A stretch of 64,000 bases of DNA from Ctenosaura bakeri. Taxonomy: Eukaryota > Chordata > Lepidosauria > Squamata > Iguanidae. The notes under the pieces are model-generated. The model was not told where the DNA came from, did no database searches, and was given only the letters and a program-made list of their open reading frames with translations. The DNA lies in assembly GCA_948474755.1 (NCBI GenBank), contig CAOLHI010000151.1, positions 124,001 to 188,000 of the forward strand, read 5' to 3'. A program made the translations under genes and the position numbers. Positions 46,166 to 57,738 of the stretch are shown here, piece after piece (within the stretch, counting starts at the first letter, position 1; every line of letters starts with the position of its first letter).

Positions 46166-46914
46166 GACTGGGGAAGATTGGCTTAGTGCAATAATGTAAT
46201 CATTGATATATTTTAATCCCTATCAAAACAACTCGCATTACTATCAAGCCAAAAAGAAGAAGGAAAAATACTGTCATTGTGGTTAAACCATTCATGAACA
46301 TAGAGAAAGTTGCTTTTCTTGAAGCTTCCTCTTTTTACAGCCTGACTTCTGAAAAGAGCTCCTCTTTGTACATTTTTTTAAAAAAAACTAGTGTTTTTAA
46401 ATTCTTCACAAAAAGTTAAAAAAAAACCCCCACACATGACTTCCAAAGTTGCCTGTAGCTTTCCTGGCATTGAATTGAGAAATATTTCTTCATCTCACGT
46501 TACATAATCATTTTTGACGCATTGTTTGTTCCAACTCAGTGCTGTTTTCCTCAAACCACAAATCCAGTGGAAGAGTAGAAATGTTCTCTTCCCCACTTCT
46601 CTTTCATAGGGCTATCAGCACTAATCATTGAAGAGAGCTTGCTTGAAAACATAGATTGTTTTAGCTAACATCCATCTCTCCTGATGTACACATTTCCTGT
46701 CATTTTCCCAGTAAGTACAACAACAATCAATGGTCAATAGATTTTATGTGGCATGAAAAACCCACATCTAAAAACCAAAGGGGAGGGGGGATAACTTACA
46801 ACATGAATTAGATTGAAAAACAATATCACATTGTTTTTGAATCTAATTCAAATAACTCAAAAGTTACTTTTAATACGTAATTTAAGTATTATAAAGGTTG
46901 TTATTCCCTCTCCT
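46166..46914. other. no gene seen
   Basis: Unassigned, with several short A-runs. Confidence 0.4.
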
Positions 46915-47123
46915 TCAAATTAGTTGGTGTGCCTTAAGGCGACCCTAAGGAGAACCTATTGTGAGGTTTTCTTCGTGAGGTTTGTTTAGAGGGGAGGGTT
47001 GCCATTGCCTTCTTCTTTAGCCAAGAGAGTGTGACTTCCCTAAGGTCATTCAGGAGCTAAGGAGGGATTCGAACACTGATCTCCAGAATTCAACACTCAA
47101 GGTATTATACCATGCTGGCTCAA
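46915..47123 (-). mobile_element. tRNA-derived SINE
   Basis: Complement layout: TTAAGGCGACCCTAAGGAGA, GGGTTGCCATTGCCTTC, CCCTAAGGTCATTCAGGAGC, the B-box complement GGGATTCGAACACTGATCTC and ACCATGCTGGCTC at the end. Confidence 0.8.
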
Positions 47124-47827
47124 TGTTATTGTTATGTTTTAAGGTAACTTCTTATTTTCTCATTTTCTCATTTCTTAAACTAAATAGCTACTAGTTTAGT
47201 AATTAAGATACTGCTAAAATAGCAAATGAAATATTTACTTTTAGTTATTGTTGTTGTTTAAAAAAATCTGAATTCCACAAGCCTCTGGCTCTCTTTCCAC
47301 CCATTGTTACCTCAACACCCACAAGAGAGCACAAGTCAGCATAAAGCACAGCGTGAAGAATCAGCACCTGAACCATGTCATATGCCTTTCCCATCAATGA
47401 GTGAGGCAACATCCTCATAACTGTCAAAGTAACCCAAAGGTTACAGTGACAGTGCCAAAAGAATGAAGCTAATGTGGGAACAGAAAAGTACTACTATAAT
47501 TATTCCTTTGCTATTGTGAAGCAGAAAAAAATTACAAGGTAACTAGTTGCTTATAACGAGTTATTTACAAACTGGGGTAAGTAGAACAGCTAGATTAATT
47601 TAATATCTTGGGCTCAATATAAACTTTGTGAATATTCAATATCAGCATAATATGCTGTATCTCCTTCTCTTGTTTGTCTGTCTCTCGTATGAGATATTGT
47701 GTCATACTCAGTCCTGTGTACCTCCTATCTACATTGTCTGTATCTATGACTTCTATTCCTTTCCTTTCCTTTTCTTTTAAATATTAGTTTTCTTTTAAAA
47801 AAATAAAGCACATCTCCCAAATTTTAA
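47124..47827. other. no gene seen
   Basis: Unassigned AT-rich sequence. Confidence 0.4.
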
Positions 47828-47976
47828 GTCGGAGTGTGGTGGAGTCTCCTTCTTTGGAGGTTTTTAAGCAGAGGCTGGATGACCATCTGTTGGGAATGCT
47901 TTGATTGGAGTTCCTGCATGGCAGGGAGTCCCTGGGGTCTCTTCCAACTCTATGATTCTCTGATTCTATGATTTAA
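47828..47976 (+). mobile_element. CR1 3' tail fragment
   Basis: GAGTGTGGTGGAGTCTCCTT, GGCTGGATGACCATCTGTTG and the TATGATTCTCTGATTCTATG tail match the last 150 bp of the CR1 copies at 9.7 and 23.3 kb. A heavily 5'-truncated insertion. Confidence 0.9.
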
Positions 47977-48029
47977 TACACATATGGCTTTGGCCACCAT
48001 TCAGCTTTATTCCTATGAAGGATACACCA

Positions 48030-49560
48030 TTCCTGTTTTTAAGACTTTTATTAAAATACCAAATTTAAATACATAAAACAAGACATAGGAAATACCCAGC
48101 ACTCAACAAACAACATTAACAAAAAATAACTTTATCTAAAAAAACATAAGACAAAATTAACTAACATAAAAGTATGGATAAAACAATATATGCATGACTT
48201 TCAACTTCCCAGCTGATGGTTATAAAATTCAATAGTAGATATACTTCCTTAACATTATATGATTTGTATATACTTCACCTATATTAATTATGAGCTACTA
48301 ACATTCAAAACCTACAATTGAAGATCTCCCCCAATGGTCCCTCAAATATACAATCAACATATCGAAATCATTCTTAATTCTGCTCAGTGATCCTTCTTTG
48401 ATCAAAATAGTCAGTTTGTCCATTTCTGCCAAGTCAAGCAATTTTATCATCCAATCATCTTCAGATGGAATAAATGAACCTTTCTTTCTCTGGCAGCTGT
48501 AATCATATACTATACAATTCTTCCAAATTTCTTGTCTGTCTGATCATTTATTTATCAGTCCCAAGAAGAAGAACCTGGGATTCAGAATTGGATCTTTATC
48601 TTTAAAATATCTTCTATTAATTGATATATCAAAACCCAGAATTTCTTTGCTTTTGCACATGTCCACCATATATGAAAAAAGTCTCCTTTTTCTTTCCATA
48701 TTTCCATAAAAAAATATTGGATTGAATGGATACATCATTCTTATTCATTTGGGAGATATGAGAAAGAATTCTGTTGATGCCAATTACAATTGAAAGGCTG
48801 AGCTTCTAGATGGAGTCTTTAGTGAACTCTTCTGGAATCAAGACAACATAAAAATCCATACAGATATTGGTATTTGCAAAGTAACTTGCTCAACCTTTTA
48901 TCTACACATTTCTGGAGAACCAATACATATCCTGACACAGAATCTTCCCCTCATTTCCAGACTTTTTAGAGGGGGGGGATTTGTTGGTACTCCCTGCTAA
49001 TCTGACATCTGTTTGGGGCTTCTCTTTTCCGAACTTCACTTGAAAAGTGAGCATTTCATGGGTTTCTGAGCCTATTTGTTTATTTGGGGCTGAAATCCTT
49101 CTTGTTAGTCACCACTGGCTTAGATCCATTGATTCCAAAACTGAGTAGTGAGTCAATACATAGGTTAATTCTTCAGCTTCAATGGATCTTCTCTAGTTGG
49201 GATTAATAAAAGGATTCAGGCCTTTTTCTACCTTGGGCATAAAAGGGTGGTTATATTTATGGAGCCAATTTTGCCATCTTCTCTCAAAAGGTTTTCCCTT
49301 TCCTGACTTCTGAACCTCTACACACAGTGCCATCCTCATTATGTCTTGAGATCTGAGATGCTTGAATTGCCAAATCTTTTCTGGGTCATCCAGACTTTTG
49401 ACATACATGGCAGCCTTCCCTGACATGTCTGTTCCCTCCTTTGCTCTCTAATCTTCATGGACATTGGTGCATGATTTGTGCTTCTCTGCGATTTCTGACT
49501 GTGTTTTTGTCCACCCCGTTGCAATCAGTTTTAGCTTTTGCCTTCTAGCAATCTGAAGGC
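48030..49560 (-). mobile_element. L1 LINE, ORF2 C-terminal end
   Basis: On the minus strand a broken frame gives HISQMNKND, then after shifts a GKKKETFFIYGGHVQKQ-like stretch corresponding to the zinc-knuckle-side block of L1 ORF2. The frame ending at 48544 has LNPRFFFLGLINK. Downstream residues KLLDLAEMDKLTILIKEGSL fit the ORF2 end. The 3' end lies near 48030 in a T-rich run. The part beyond 49.2 kb is assigned only by continuity. Confidence 0.7.
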
Positions 49561-50497
49561 ATGTCACTTTTTTACCTTCCCTCTCAATGTTTTGCAATTG
49601 TATTATACACTTTTCTCCTTCAGAATACTCTGTACCGACATGTTACAGTGCTCTAATAACTTGATATGCAATAAGTGGGTTTCTTGATATGTGTGTGTGT
49701 GTGTGTGTGTACATATGTGTGTGTGTGTATATATACATACCTAGAAACTCACATCTTACATAAAAATAATGAAATATGACAGGCAATTATGTTTAAATGC
49801 AATGTTTCAGAAAGAAACCTTCTGTATGCTAATTTAGTTGTTTTATGCACCACTGGACCTTTCACTGTCATTATGAGTGACTGTACAATGGATATCCATA
49901 GAAATCATCATTAAAACCTTGGATTCCAATTAAGTTTTCTGGAAAAAGAGAAAGAGGCAGGGAGAGGGACAGTTCCTCATGTGCTGTTTATAGCTATTAC
50001 TTCCGAGTGCCAGGATATCATCCTGCTTTTATCATCTCAATAATTGCCTAGCAAGAGGAGACAAACCAGGAACATCTAAGAGTTCCAGGTGATGGCTATC
50101 ATTTATGTTATCAGAATTCACTGTCATGGTACAATCATGTTGGGTGGGCATATTGGTCAAGGCTCAGATTTCTGTCAGGGGTCCATTCTTGAGACCTGTA
50201 AGCTCTTCCCAACTTCCCATCCTCCTTGCTGTCATTTCCTCTTCTGATGGGAAATGTGAACAATAGTAGTGTTTCTCACAAGCAGACTAATTAGGTTGGA
50301 AAGAAGAAGGTGAGCATCAACCAGTCCCGCACTACCACAGTCATTTCTGCAAGGGCCTAGAAGAGTAACACTAGGCTAAACTACAGCAGACTATCTGAAA
50401 TAATGTATTTCCCCACATAAACCTGCCAGAATTTTAAAATCTACAAGGGAAGGCTTTCTCTTGGCTCCCCCATCATCATAGGCTCACTCAGTAAGAG
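49561..50497. other. no gene seen; TG microsatellite
   Basis: A (TG)n tract with a TATATACATA end lies at about 49689-49740. The rest is unassigned; 49960-50160 has balanced composition. Confidence 0.45.
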
Positions 50498-51022
50498 TGT
50501 GATAGATGATGATGTTGTGGTTGAGGAGCAACTGATTGTGCAGGGGGCCAAGCCAGTGACTGAGCAAGTCAACCTGCAAACATCCCCTGCACTGAAAGGT
50601 CAAACAGAGACTGAGTTGCCCCAGCCAGCTCCTGACAGAGAGGAAACCAGCAGTGATGTAGAGGAGTTGCAGCCAGCTGTGCCCATCAGCCCTCAATTAT
50701 GCAGAAGGCTGAAACAGGGTGCTGAGAGGGAGGCTGCTTGAGCTAGGCTGAGGAAACAATAATGAACAGCACCAGCCCACAGGGGCTATTTAAGTCTGCC
50801 ATCGTGGCTGCTCCTTGCTTGCAGCAAATTATTATCAAGCCCTCACAACCTTTGTGTCTCCTGCTCCCTGAAACCCTCCAGATGGATCTCAGCCTCCTGA
50901 ACCTTTGTACTGGACCTTGACCTGGCTTGGCTTGTGTTTTCTTGGTGTTTTGGACTCCCCAAGTGTTCCTGACCTCTCTCCTCCCTTGCTGTCTGTGGCC
51001 CGGCGGGGAGAAATTCCTGACA
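50498..51022 (+). mobile_element. solo LTR candidate (525 bp)
   Basis: Starts TGTGATAGATG and ends AAATTCCTGACA. Flanks AAGAG and AAGGG form a 5-bp duplication with one mismatch. A TATA-like GGGGCTATTTAAGTCTGCC lies near 50790. A frame open from 50499 to 50741, rich in Glu, Gln and Pro, occupies the U3 part. It could be the tail of an upstream element frame overlapping the LTR or chance. Likely Gypsy or ERV type. Confidence 0.6.
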
Positions 51023-51796
51023 AAGGGCATGAAAAAGGGCACTTCCAGTGGGAGTTCCCCCCTTCTGGAACTCCCCACTGCATCAAGCTAGGCTGACCCC
51101 CTTCCCTGCTTTCCTTTTGCTGGCAGGCACAGACCTTTCTATGCAAAAAGGCTTTTCATGTATAAACAAGAAAGATTCTTACTGCGATGTGTGTTTCATT
51201 TTTTAAAAACTTTTCTATATCTTTTAAATGATTTTATGCTGTCTGATGTGGGGATTTTTAATTGTTTTTAAAAAATTATTGTTAAGTTTTTTAATTGACT
51301 TTTTGAGACCCACCCTTGGTCCCACTCTAGGAGAAAGACAGCATACAAACGAGCAAGCAAAGAAACAGTCTTCTTTGGTAGAAATATATGAAGTAGCTTT
51401 ATTTACAATTATAAAAGGTTTCTTAACATCTCTTGGTGTGGGTTTTCCTAGCACGTGCTTAGTGGAGAAAAAAGAGAGAACTGTACATAACAATACGGAG
51501 GATGAATCAACTGAAACTTACTGCAGGCTTACAGAAATGAAGGTGGGGGGGGAGAGGGAAGATGTGATAAGAACAAAAAGAAGGAAGTTACATGCACCTA
51601 CTGTGCCTACAATGACAGGCAAACTACCAAAGTTAGTTCATTGTAATAACCTCTTGGATTCTTTCTGAGCAGACAAGCAGTGACAAGAGTGATGAGACAA
51701 AAGGCATCCTCTATTACCTTGCATACCACTTCTGTGTAATTCTGTAGGATCATGGCTGCACTATGTCAGTGAGACAATGATTCTACTCAAGTTTTA
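51023..51796. other. no gene seen; LINE-like tail inside
   Basis: Contains the LINE-like tail at 51230-51365. The 146-codon frame from 51228 starts inside that tail and its residues are not recognised, so I do not call it a gene. Confidence 0.4.
51230..51365 (+). mobile_element. LINE-like 3' tail fragment
   Basis: A T-rich stretch followed by GAGACCCACCCTTGGTCCCA and GAAAGACAGCATACAAACGA resembles the GCCGCC-GAGTCCC...GGCGGTATAAAT end of L2-type LINEs. Diverged. Confidence 0.4.
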
Positions 51797-51980
51797 GGCC
51801 ATTTCTGCACTACACTCTTATAGCATGATTATTCCACTTTCAACATCCTATAGAATCCTGGGGTTTGCAGTTTAGGGAGGGGCTAGCCGGCTGACCTCTG
51901 TCTAAACTGCAAACCCCAGGATTCCATAGAATGTTGAAAGTGGAATAATCAAGCTATAAGAGTGTAGTGTGGAGATGCTC
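51797..51980. mobile_element. palindromic Harbinger-like MITE, TTA duplication
   Basis: Starts GGCCATTTCTGCACTACACT and ends AGTGTGGAGATGCTC, with TTA on both sides (51794-51796, 51981-51983). The arms pair through ATCCTGGGGTTTGCAGTTTA and its complement. Confidence 0.9.
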
Positions 51981-52269
51981 TTAACCCAAAACCTCTAAAG
52001 GAGCTATCCAAGGTGTTGAAACCCATTTTAAAATAGACATTCAATACCTTGAATGTCTCCTATAATGAAACCAGTTGAGTATTCATTATCCAGAAGCTCA
52101 AAATCCAAAACTCTCCAACCCTTTTGGAGTTACAACACATACATATCTGTACTATAGTTGCAAGACTGGAGAGAGATGCCACTGGAGAGAGACAGAGCTG
52201 AAAAGAGAGGTGAGGATCTTTATGATGGTGGGAATCCACACCTGTATAACCAGATGAATAAGCAGATAC

Positions 52270-52723
52270 TAGGGATGGGCCAACTGAATCCACAAATCCT
52301 TGAATCCTTAGGAAGGATTTGAGATTCACAGATCCGAATTCCTGGCCCAAAATAGGCAAATTAAATCTTTCGAATCCTCTGGCAATCTGCGAGTGCCTGC
52401 ATGTCCCCAGGCCTGAGCTTGTGTGAGCGCCTGGAATCAGGTCCACAGAGGCATGTGAGTCTGACAATCGCTGAGTCCTGGCATGCCCTGGGCCTGAGCT
52501 CATGAGAGCACCTGGGATCAGGCCCGCAGAGGTATGTAAGTCCAGCAGTTTCCGAGTCCAGGCATGCCTTGGGGCCTGAGCTTGCATGAGTGTGCGGGAT
52601 CAGGCCCACAGTAGTGTGTAAGTCCTGCAAGGATTCAAAAGATTCGAGATTCTTGAGATTCATGGATTCTCAGTAACTTCCAGGGATTCAGATCTAGAAA
52701 ATTCTGGATTCATCCCATCCCTA
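52270..52723. mobile_element. non-autonomous hAT element with internal tandem repeats
   Basis: Starts TAGGGATGGGCCAACTGAAT; its other end, in reverse, starts TAGGGATGGGATGAATCC. The flanks GCAGATAC and GCAGAAAT form an imperfect 8-bp duplication. GAATC-type subterminal motifs occur at both ends. The centre consists of the tandem repeat at 52393-52630. Same family as 37663-38499. Confidence 0.8.
52393..52630. repeat. about 80-bp tandem repeat, three units
   Basis: Each unit contains GGCCTGAGCT(T/C), a GAGCGCCTGG-like block, AT(C/T)AGG(C/T)CC(A/G)CAG and GT(A/G)AGTC. The periodic frame on the minus strand explains the repeated peptide-like pattern there. Compatible with a minisatellite born inside the hAT element. 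Confidence 0.75.
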
Positions 52724-53227
52724 GCAGAAATATCGCAACCACCACCTTCAAGGTAGAAGTTGGTGGCTGCCAGCCCCACCACATCCACTGCCAGAGCTGG
52801 CTGCAATGCTGGATTCTCATCCACAACCCAGTTATTGCAGAACACTTGGATGCAGGCTCTGGAAACAGGGGAAAGATGAGGGTGGCTGTTTTTTGGTGTG
52901 GGGTTCTCCTCGTTGCCAAGGCTAGTGACAGCTGACAGCTGCTGCTGCATCTTGCTCTAGACCTCACTTCAGCTGGTGGGTGACAATGGAGGAGCAGCAG
53001 CAGACACTGCAGTCTCCACTTGTGCAAAGTTTGGCTGAGAACTCTGTCATGCCACCTCCCTACCTCCCAATCCTCTCCCTGGAGATTGGGAAGCCCAAAG
53101 AATGCATGCCTGGAGGCTGGGACCACACCATTTTGTATACAGGTACCTGTACTGTATTCCAAACTCTTTAAAGAAAATACAGGACATTTCTGCTCTTGTG
53201 CATTTTGGACAAGGAATGCTCAACCTG

Positions 53228-53879
53228 TAGCTGGGATTAAACTCAGGGTGGAACACTGCTTCACTGACATGGATGGTACCAGCCACCCCTCATGTTGCAG
53301 GAGAGGCAAGTGAATAGATAGCAGTGACTGTGATGTGGACACCAACAACTCTCCCAAACCTGGAGCCAGCACTGAACCCTAAATATGAGAAGTTGGTGTT
53401 CTTAAAACTTTTCTTCATGCCTTCCTACAACTGGATCTTCTTTCATGGATATAGCTTTTCTGTGCCTGCCAGATACAAGGCAAAATTGACATCTCACCTG
53501 TGCTGTAAAATAGTCAACTTGTTTTTTTACTAGACTTGTTTTCCTTCCCTCTTGGACCCCAGCTGGCAGAAAACACCATTTGTCAGTGCAATTATATGTC
53601 ATAATTGTTCCTACCAATTATTTTTTAATGGTGACCAAAGCTAGTGAGGGACAGGATTTCTGTATACCTTATCACAGACAATCAAAATGAATGGCATACA
53701 TCCATACTATTAAATGTGCTAGCAATGTTCGATGTTCAATGTTCAATGTTATTTTTTCCAATTGTACAAGTGATAGAACCCTTGCTCTTATGGTCCCATA
53801 GTACGCTGTTGAACACACAAGAAAATGCACAATTGGTATATAAACAGGAACACGCATTGGATTCCTCCTCCTTTTGCAC
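53228..53879. other. no gene seen; tiny heptamer repeat
   Basis: ATGTTCA-type units repeat about three times near 53726-53748. The rest is unassigned. Confidence 0.4.
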
Positions 53880-54743
53880 TGTTACCCTGTTTACTGGGGG
53901 TCCCAGGGAGGGACACCTATGCACTCTCAGTTACGTTTGGGGAAATTAGCTAAGAGCACAAGTTAGCACTGCGAGAAGCAGGGCAACGCAGCGGAATCTT
54001 TTACCCAATGTCTACGGGGTCAGGCCAAGCCAAGGAGCACACCAAGTTTAACAATAATTGAGAATTTCATTAAATACAGACAAACAGTGTATGCAACACA
54101 CGCACTCAGATAACTATAGAAAATAAAGTTTGAAGTGGTATAGAGGGATTTTGAGAGGGATTGTCGAATTGGGTGATACGACACTTGTCCTGAAGCCTGG
54201 AGAGGTCACTGCGAAGGTCCGAAGTTGCGCAGTCTCAGCTACAGGAACTGAGGGCAAGACTCGTCAAGCAAAGCAGCAGCAAGGCAGGATGGAACTCAGG
54301 AGCGATCCGAGAAAGGTCTCAGAAACAGGGGTTTTTATAGGGAGAAATGTAACTGTAGGCTATTCCATACTTGAGGAAAACAATGAGTTTTGGGTGCGAG
54401 ACAAAGCTTTGGAAAGGTCAAAATTTAACATGATTGAGTTAAGTTTGAATTGACAAAGCGGTAGACAGTATGCAAATGCTCAGTGCTTGACATTTGAGCA
54501 TTCAGCTTGCCAAGTTGCCTGCTCGGGGCAGGGAGTTCTTTGTAAGCAGCGTGCATACATAATGAGGGTGTTTGCAGACAGGTCTCCTAAAGCGGCAATC
54601 TGGCTATTTCTGGCCTGCCTGTATTGTGTTGGGATATTGCAGTGTTTAGTGGCCGAGCCTAGTTCTGTGCTTGTCTGGGGGCCTCACAAACACATGGAGA
54701 GGGATGGTGGAAGAGCCAAATTATTGATATCAAAATGATATCA
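53880..54743 (-). mobile_element. solo LTR (family 1), ERV-like
   Basis: Runs from TGTTACCCTG to AAAATGATATCA on the plus strand. In the minus sense the TATA box is at about 54330-54340 (TATAAAAACCCC) and the polyadenylation region near 54068, where this copy has TTTAATGAAA rather than AATAAA. Close to 19315-20184 over its full length. Flanks TGCAC and AGTAT are not alike. Confidence 0.8.
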
Positions 54744-57054
54744 AGTATCCCCAAATCCCACCTAGCAAATGTAGTAACAGCACGTAGTCTGAAACTAGTT
54801 GCTCATAACTGCAACCTTATTTGCACTAATGGAATGACACCATTGGATCCAAACCAATGGCAAAAAAGCCAATGATGTGGAAAGAAGTCAAGTTAAAGGA
54901 GAAGGAATAAGACAGAACACAACGGCATCCAAACAACATGAATGTGGCTCAAACTAATATTGACTATCACCAAATTTATTTTAGAAAGCCGTCACAAAAA
55001 TGGCTGCAAAATAAAGCCATTTTGGTAGAACCTTAATAAGCTTCTAGTATTATAACAGATTTGTGAAGCAGGCCATTAATATACCTCTTTTACAGAAAAT
55101 GATGATGAAAAGCTAAGCCAAGCCTAGTCTTTTGGAATGTATGAAATAGTTGACTTCTGAAGCCATGTCTAAATTTGGGATTGGTTCTCACTGCAATTTT
55201 AGATTTTATTTACAATAACATGACATTAAGGAATAATATAAAGATTAAACTATAGGTTAAAAGAAAAACATGTGGTAGTGCTCCCTATCACGTTCAACTA
55301 ATTATTGTTGAACTGTTGTAGCTGATGTACTTTTAAAACACTGTCTTGTCTTTTTGTAGAATGAAGTTGGACGGGATGCAATACAGAACTAATGAGCCAT
55401 ATTGAGATAAGGTTAATCGCTTCCAATGCCATTGCATAGGAATAGCTTAAGAGTGCAATATTTCTTATTTGAAAGTCAGTGAATGGCTAGGAAGGAAGAC
55501 AACTTCATTAAGGAGATGGGAACCCTCAGTATGCTGGCTTCAAAAAGGAGAGATGAAGGTCATTTCATTAATTGTAACTGCTTTCAAGTTTGGGAGAGCT
55601 CTCACCATCTCTTGGAATGATAACAAACATATGATAGTCTTATCACTTCCCAGTAGATTTACTAATTTGCCTCCCTTGCTAGATAATTGCCTGACCTGAT
55701 AAGAGAATATGATCCATGATAGCAATTTCACAGAGTAATCAAAGGACAGCTGGGGTTGTCACATGAAAATATGTAATCAGCAAACTTCTCTCTCTGACTT
55801 GGGCTAGGTTCCAAAAAGCTCCATGAGATGTACCCAAGGGCTCAGGTGTAATGGCAGCTGGTGGTTTCCACATTAGGGCTATAGTGAATCTCATTCTAGG
55901 TTTTATTATTCACTTTAAAGGAGACACCCAAAGTGCTGAACCATACTCCCAAGTAAGTTCAACATCTGAGATTGCACCTTTAAATTCACATTGCACTCCT
56001 CACGTGGAGGCCACTGATCATCACTGCTCAGACATGTTCATTTGGAAACCAGAGACACTTGAAGGCTATTTCTGAGACAACTCTTTAAAGTTCATGCAAT
56101 GTAGCACACCTTGTCATGTGGTATGGGGGCTATTAAAAACATCCAGGTGAACTGATTACCACAGCCCCCTGAAGAGGCCCTATTGGGCCTTCTCAGGGTG
56201 CTGCTTACTTTTGCCACTTGCTTACTCACCCCTTGACAGGGCTTAGCTTTTTGAAATGTCAGAAAGGAAAAACAAATAAGCACAATCCCTGCTACTTCAC
56301 CAAGGATTAGCCCACAGCCTAAACCCAAGTGTCATTCCCAGCTCAGGGAATGACTGTATCAATGGAACTTTGTAAGTCAACACTTATATTAAGATTATTA
56401 ACTTGGTGACTTTATTTGGGATGAACAAACAAGACTTAAGACCAAGATTTTTTGCTTTTTGAGGCAAAGGGCAAGATGACAGACCTCTTCATTCCATACA
56501 GACAAGCTGACTAGACTGGCAATTGACTTTGACTGCAGCAGTGGCAACAAAGCCCATCTTACCTGAAAGCAGCAAGCTAGGTAAGGGTGTGAAGTATAGA
56601 CTATTTTATCATACACAGTTCTGTGTTTCAAAACAGGAGAATGAGGAAGGGCTGCAGAGGAATACCTAGAGGTCTGCCACTGCTGCCCTCCATAACTTAT
56701 CTCCTGAGGCTGTTTCGTCCCTCTGCCTAAATGGAAGTGCTGGCCTTCACTTAATTACCTAATTGACATGACTAAAAAGAATATTGATTAAGGGTAAGCA
56801 AGCAGACAAAGGAGCAGTGGGTAGGCACTGGTTTTGACAGACCTCTCTAGGAGGCTGATAACAGGCCATGTCTGTTCTGAAAGTTGTCACTACAGCAGGA
56901 GTGGCAACTCCTATTTGTGGCCTCCAAAAATTGCAAAGTTATTTTTTTTAAGCATTGAAACTCGGAATACAAGATCACAATAACAAAAGTGTAACCTAGA
57001 GTTACACATTCCTAACTGGTTCATATTAATTGTCCCTTGGTATTCAACAATGTA
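54744..57054. other. no gene seen
   Basis: No repeat recognised over 2.3 kb. Short frames at 55469-55731 overlap on both strands and carry no known motif. Confidence 0.4.
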
Positions 57055-57171
57055 ATGAATGGTGCATTCCTGTATGGCAGGGGGTTGGACTGAATGGCTC
57101 TTGTGGTCTCTTCCAATTCTATGGTTCTATGTGTCAGGGGCACGGGCCCGGCTGGGCCTGTTGCTGCCCCT

Positions 57172-57324
57172 GAGGCCGCCGCTGAAGTGGCGGCGGACGC
57201 TGCGGAGGCCGCCGCGGCTGACGGGGCCTACTCGGAGGCCGCTGCGGCCGACGGGGCCTGCGCAGAGGCCGCTGCGGCCGACGGGCCTTGTCTGGAGGCT
57301 GCCGCGGCCGACGGCGCGAGCCTG
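57172..57324. repeat. 30-bp minisatellite, GC-rich
   Basis: Four clear units GAGGCCGC(C/T)GCGGC(C/T)GACG plus a degenerate leading unit. In one frame it reads as Ala-rich EAAAADGA repeats, which explains long open frames on both strands. Confidence 0.85.
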
Positions 57325-57648
57325 CCAGCCACGGGAGAGGCTGCCGGGCTGGAGCCACTTACCTCGAGGCTGCAGGCTCGGATCCCTTGACGTCAGCTGG
57401 CCTGCCGGGGTGGGCGGGACCCGGGCCTGCTCCAGGGGCTCTTTCCACCCACGGCCCCAATCCGTGGGAGGCCTGGGAGTCTGCCTGCGGCCCCGATCCG
57501 GAGGAGACTGATGCCTTCGCCTCGCCTCCTCCTTTCCAGCAGCGGCGGCAGGCCAAGGAGGCTGTTCGCCGGTCTCCACGCCTGCTGGAGAGGAGACGAT
57601 GGGCAGAGAGCTCACAGCTGTGAGACACAGCACAGCTGTGAGCCCTCA

Positions 57649-57738
57649 GCCACATGGCCATGCCTGATTGGCCAGCGCCTGACTTGGAGGGCAGCCACAT
57701 GGCCACGCCTGATTGGCCGGCACCTGGCTTGGAGGGCT
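57649..57738. promoter_or_regulatory. duplicated 45-bp LTR enhancer-like unit with CCAAT boxes
   Basis: Two adjacent units start GCCACATGGCCA(T/C)GCCTGA and each contains GATTGGCC, an inverted CCAAT box of the type bound by NF-Y. They sit just upstream of CTATTTGAGG. Duplicated U3 enhancers are common in retroviral LTRs. Confidence 0.6.

Larger units (their letters stand above)
52072..53227. mobile_element. Tigger-like (pogo/Tc1-mariner) element, split by a hAT element
   Basis: The left end CAGTTGAGTATTCATTATCC and the right end, in reverse, CAGGTTGAGCATTCCTTGTC agree with each other and with the Tigger-type terminus CAGGTTGAGTATCCCTTATC. A TA follows the right end; the left TA is lost. No transposase motif seen in the interior (52724-53200), whose minus frames are not recognised. 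Confidence 0.55.

Noticed and set aside
51228..51668. 146-codon open frame as a gene
   Set aside because: It begins inside a LINE-like 3' tail, shows no recognisable domain and has no supporting splice or promoter context.
19315..54743. the two similar LTRs as the ends of one provirus
   Set aside because: They are 34 kb apart with unrelated older repeats between them, far beyond proviral length.
57094..57390. Ala-rich protein with repeated EAAAADGA-like units
   Set aside because: Encoded by a 30-bp minisatellite in an LTR, with equal open frames on the other strand.
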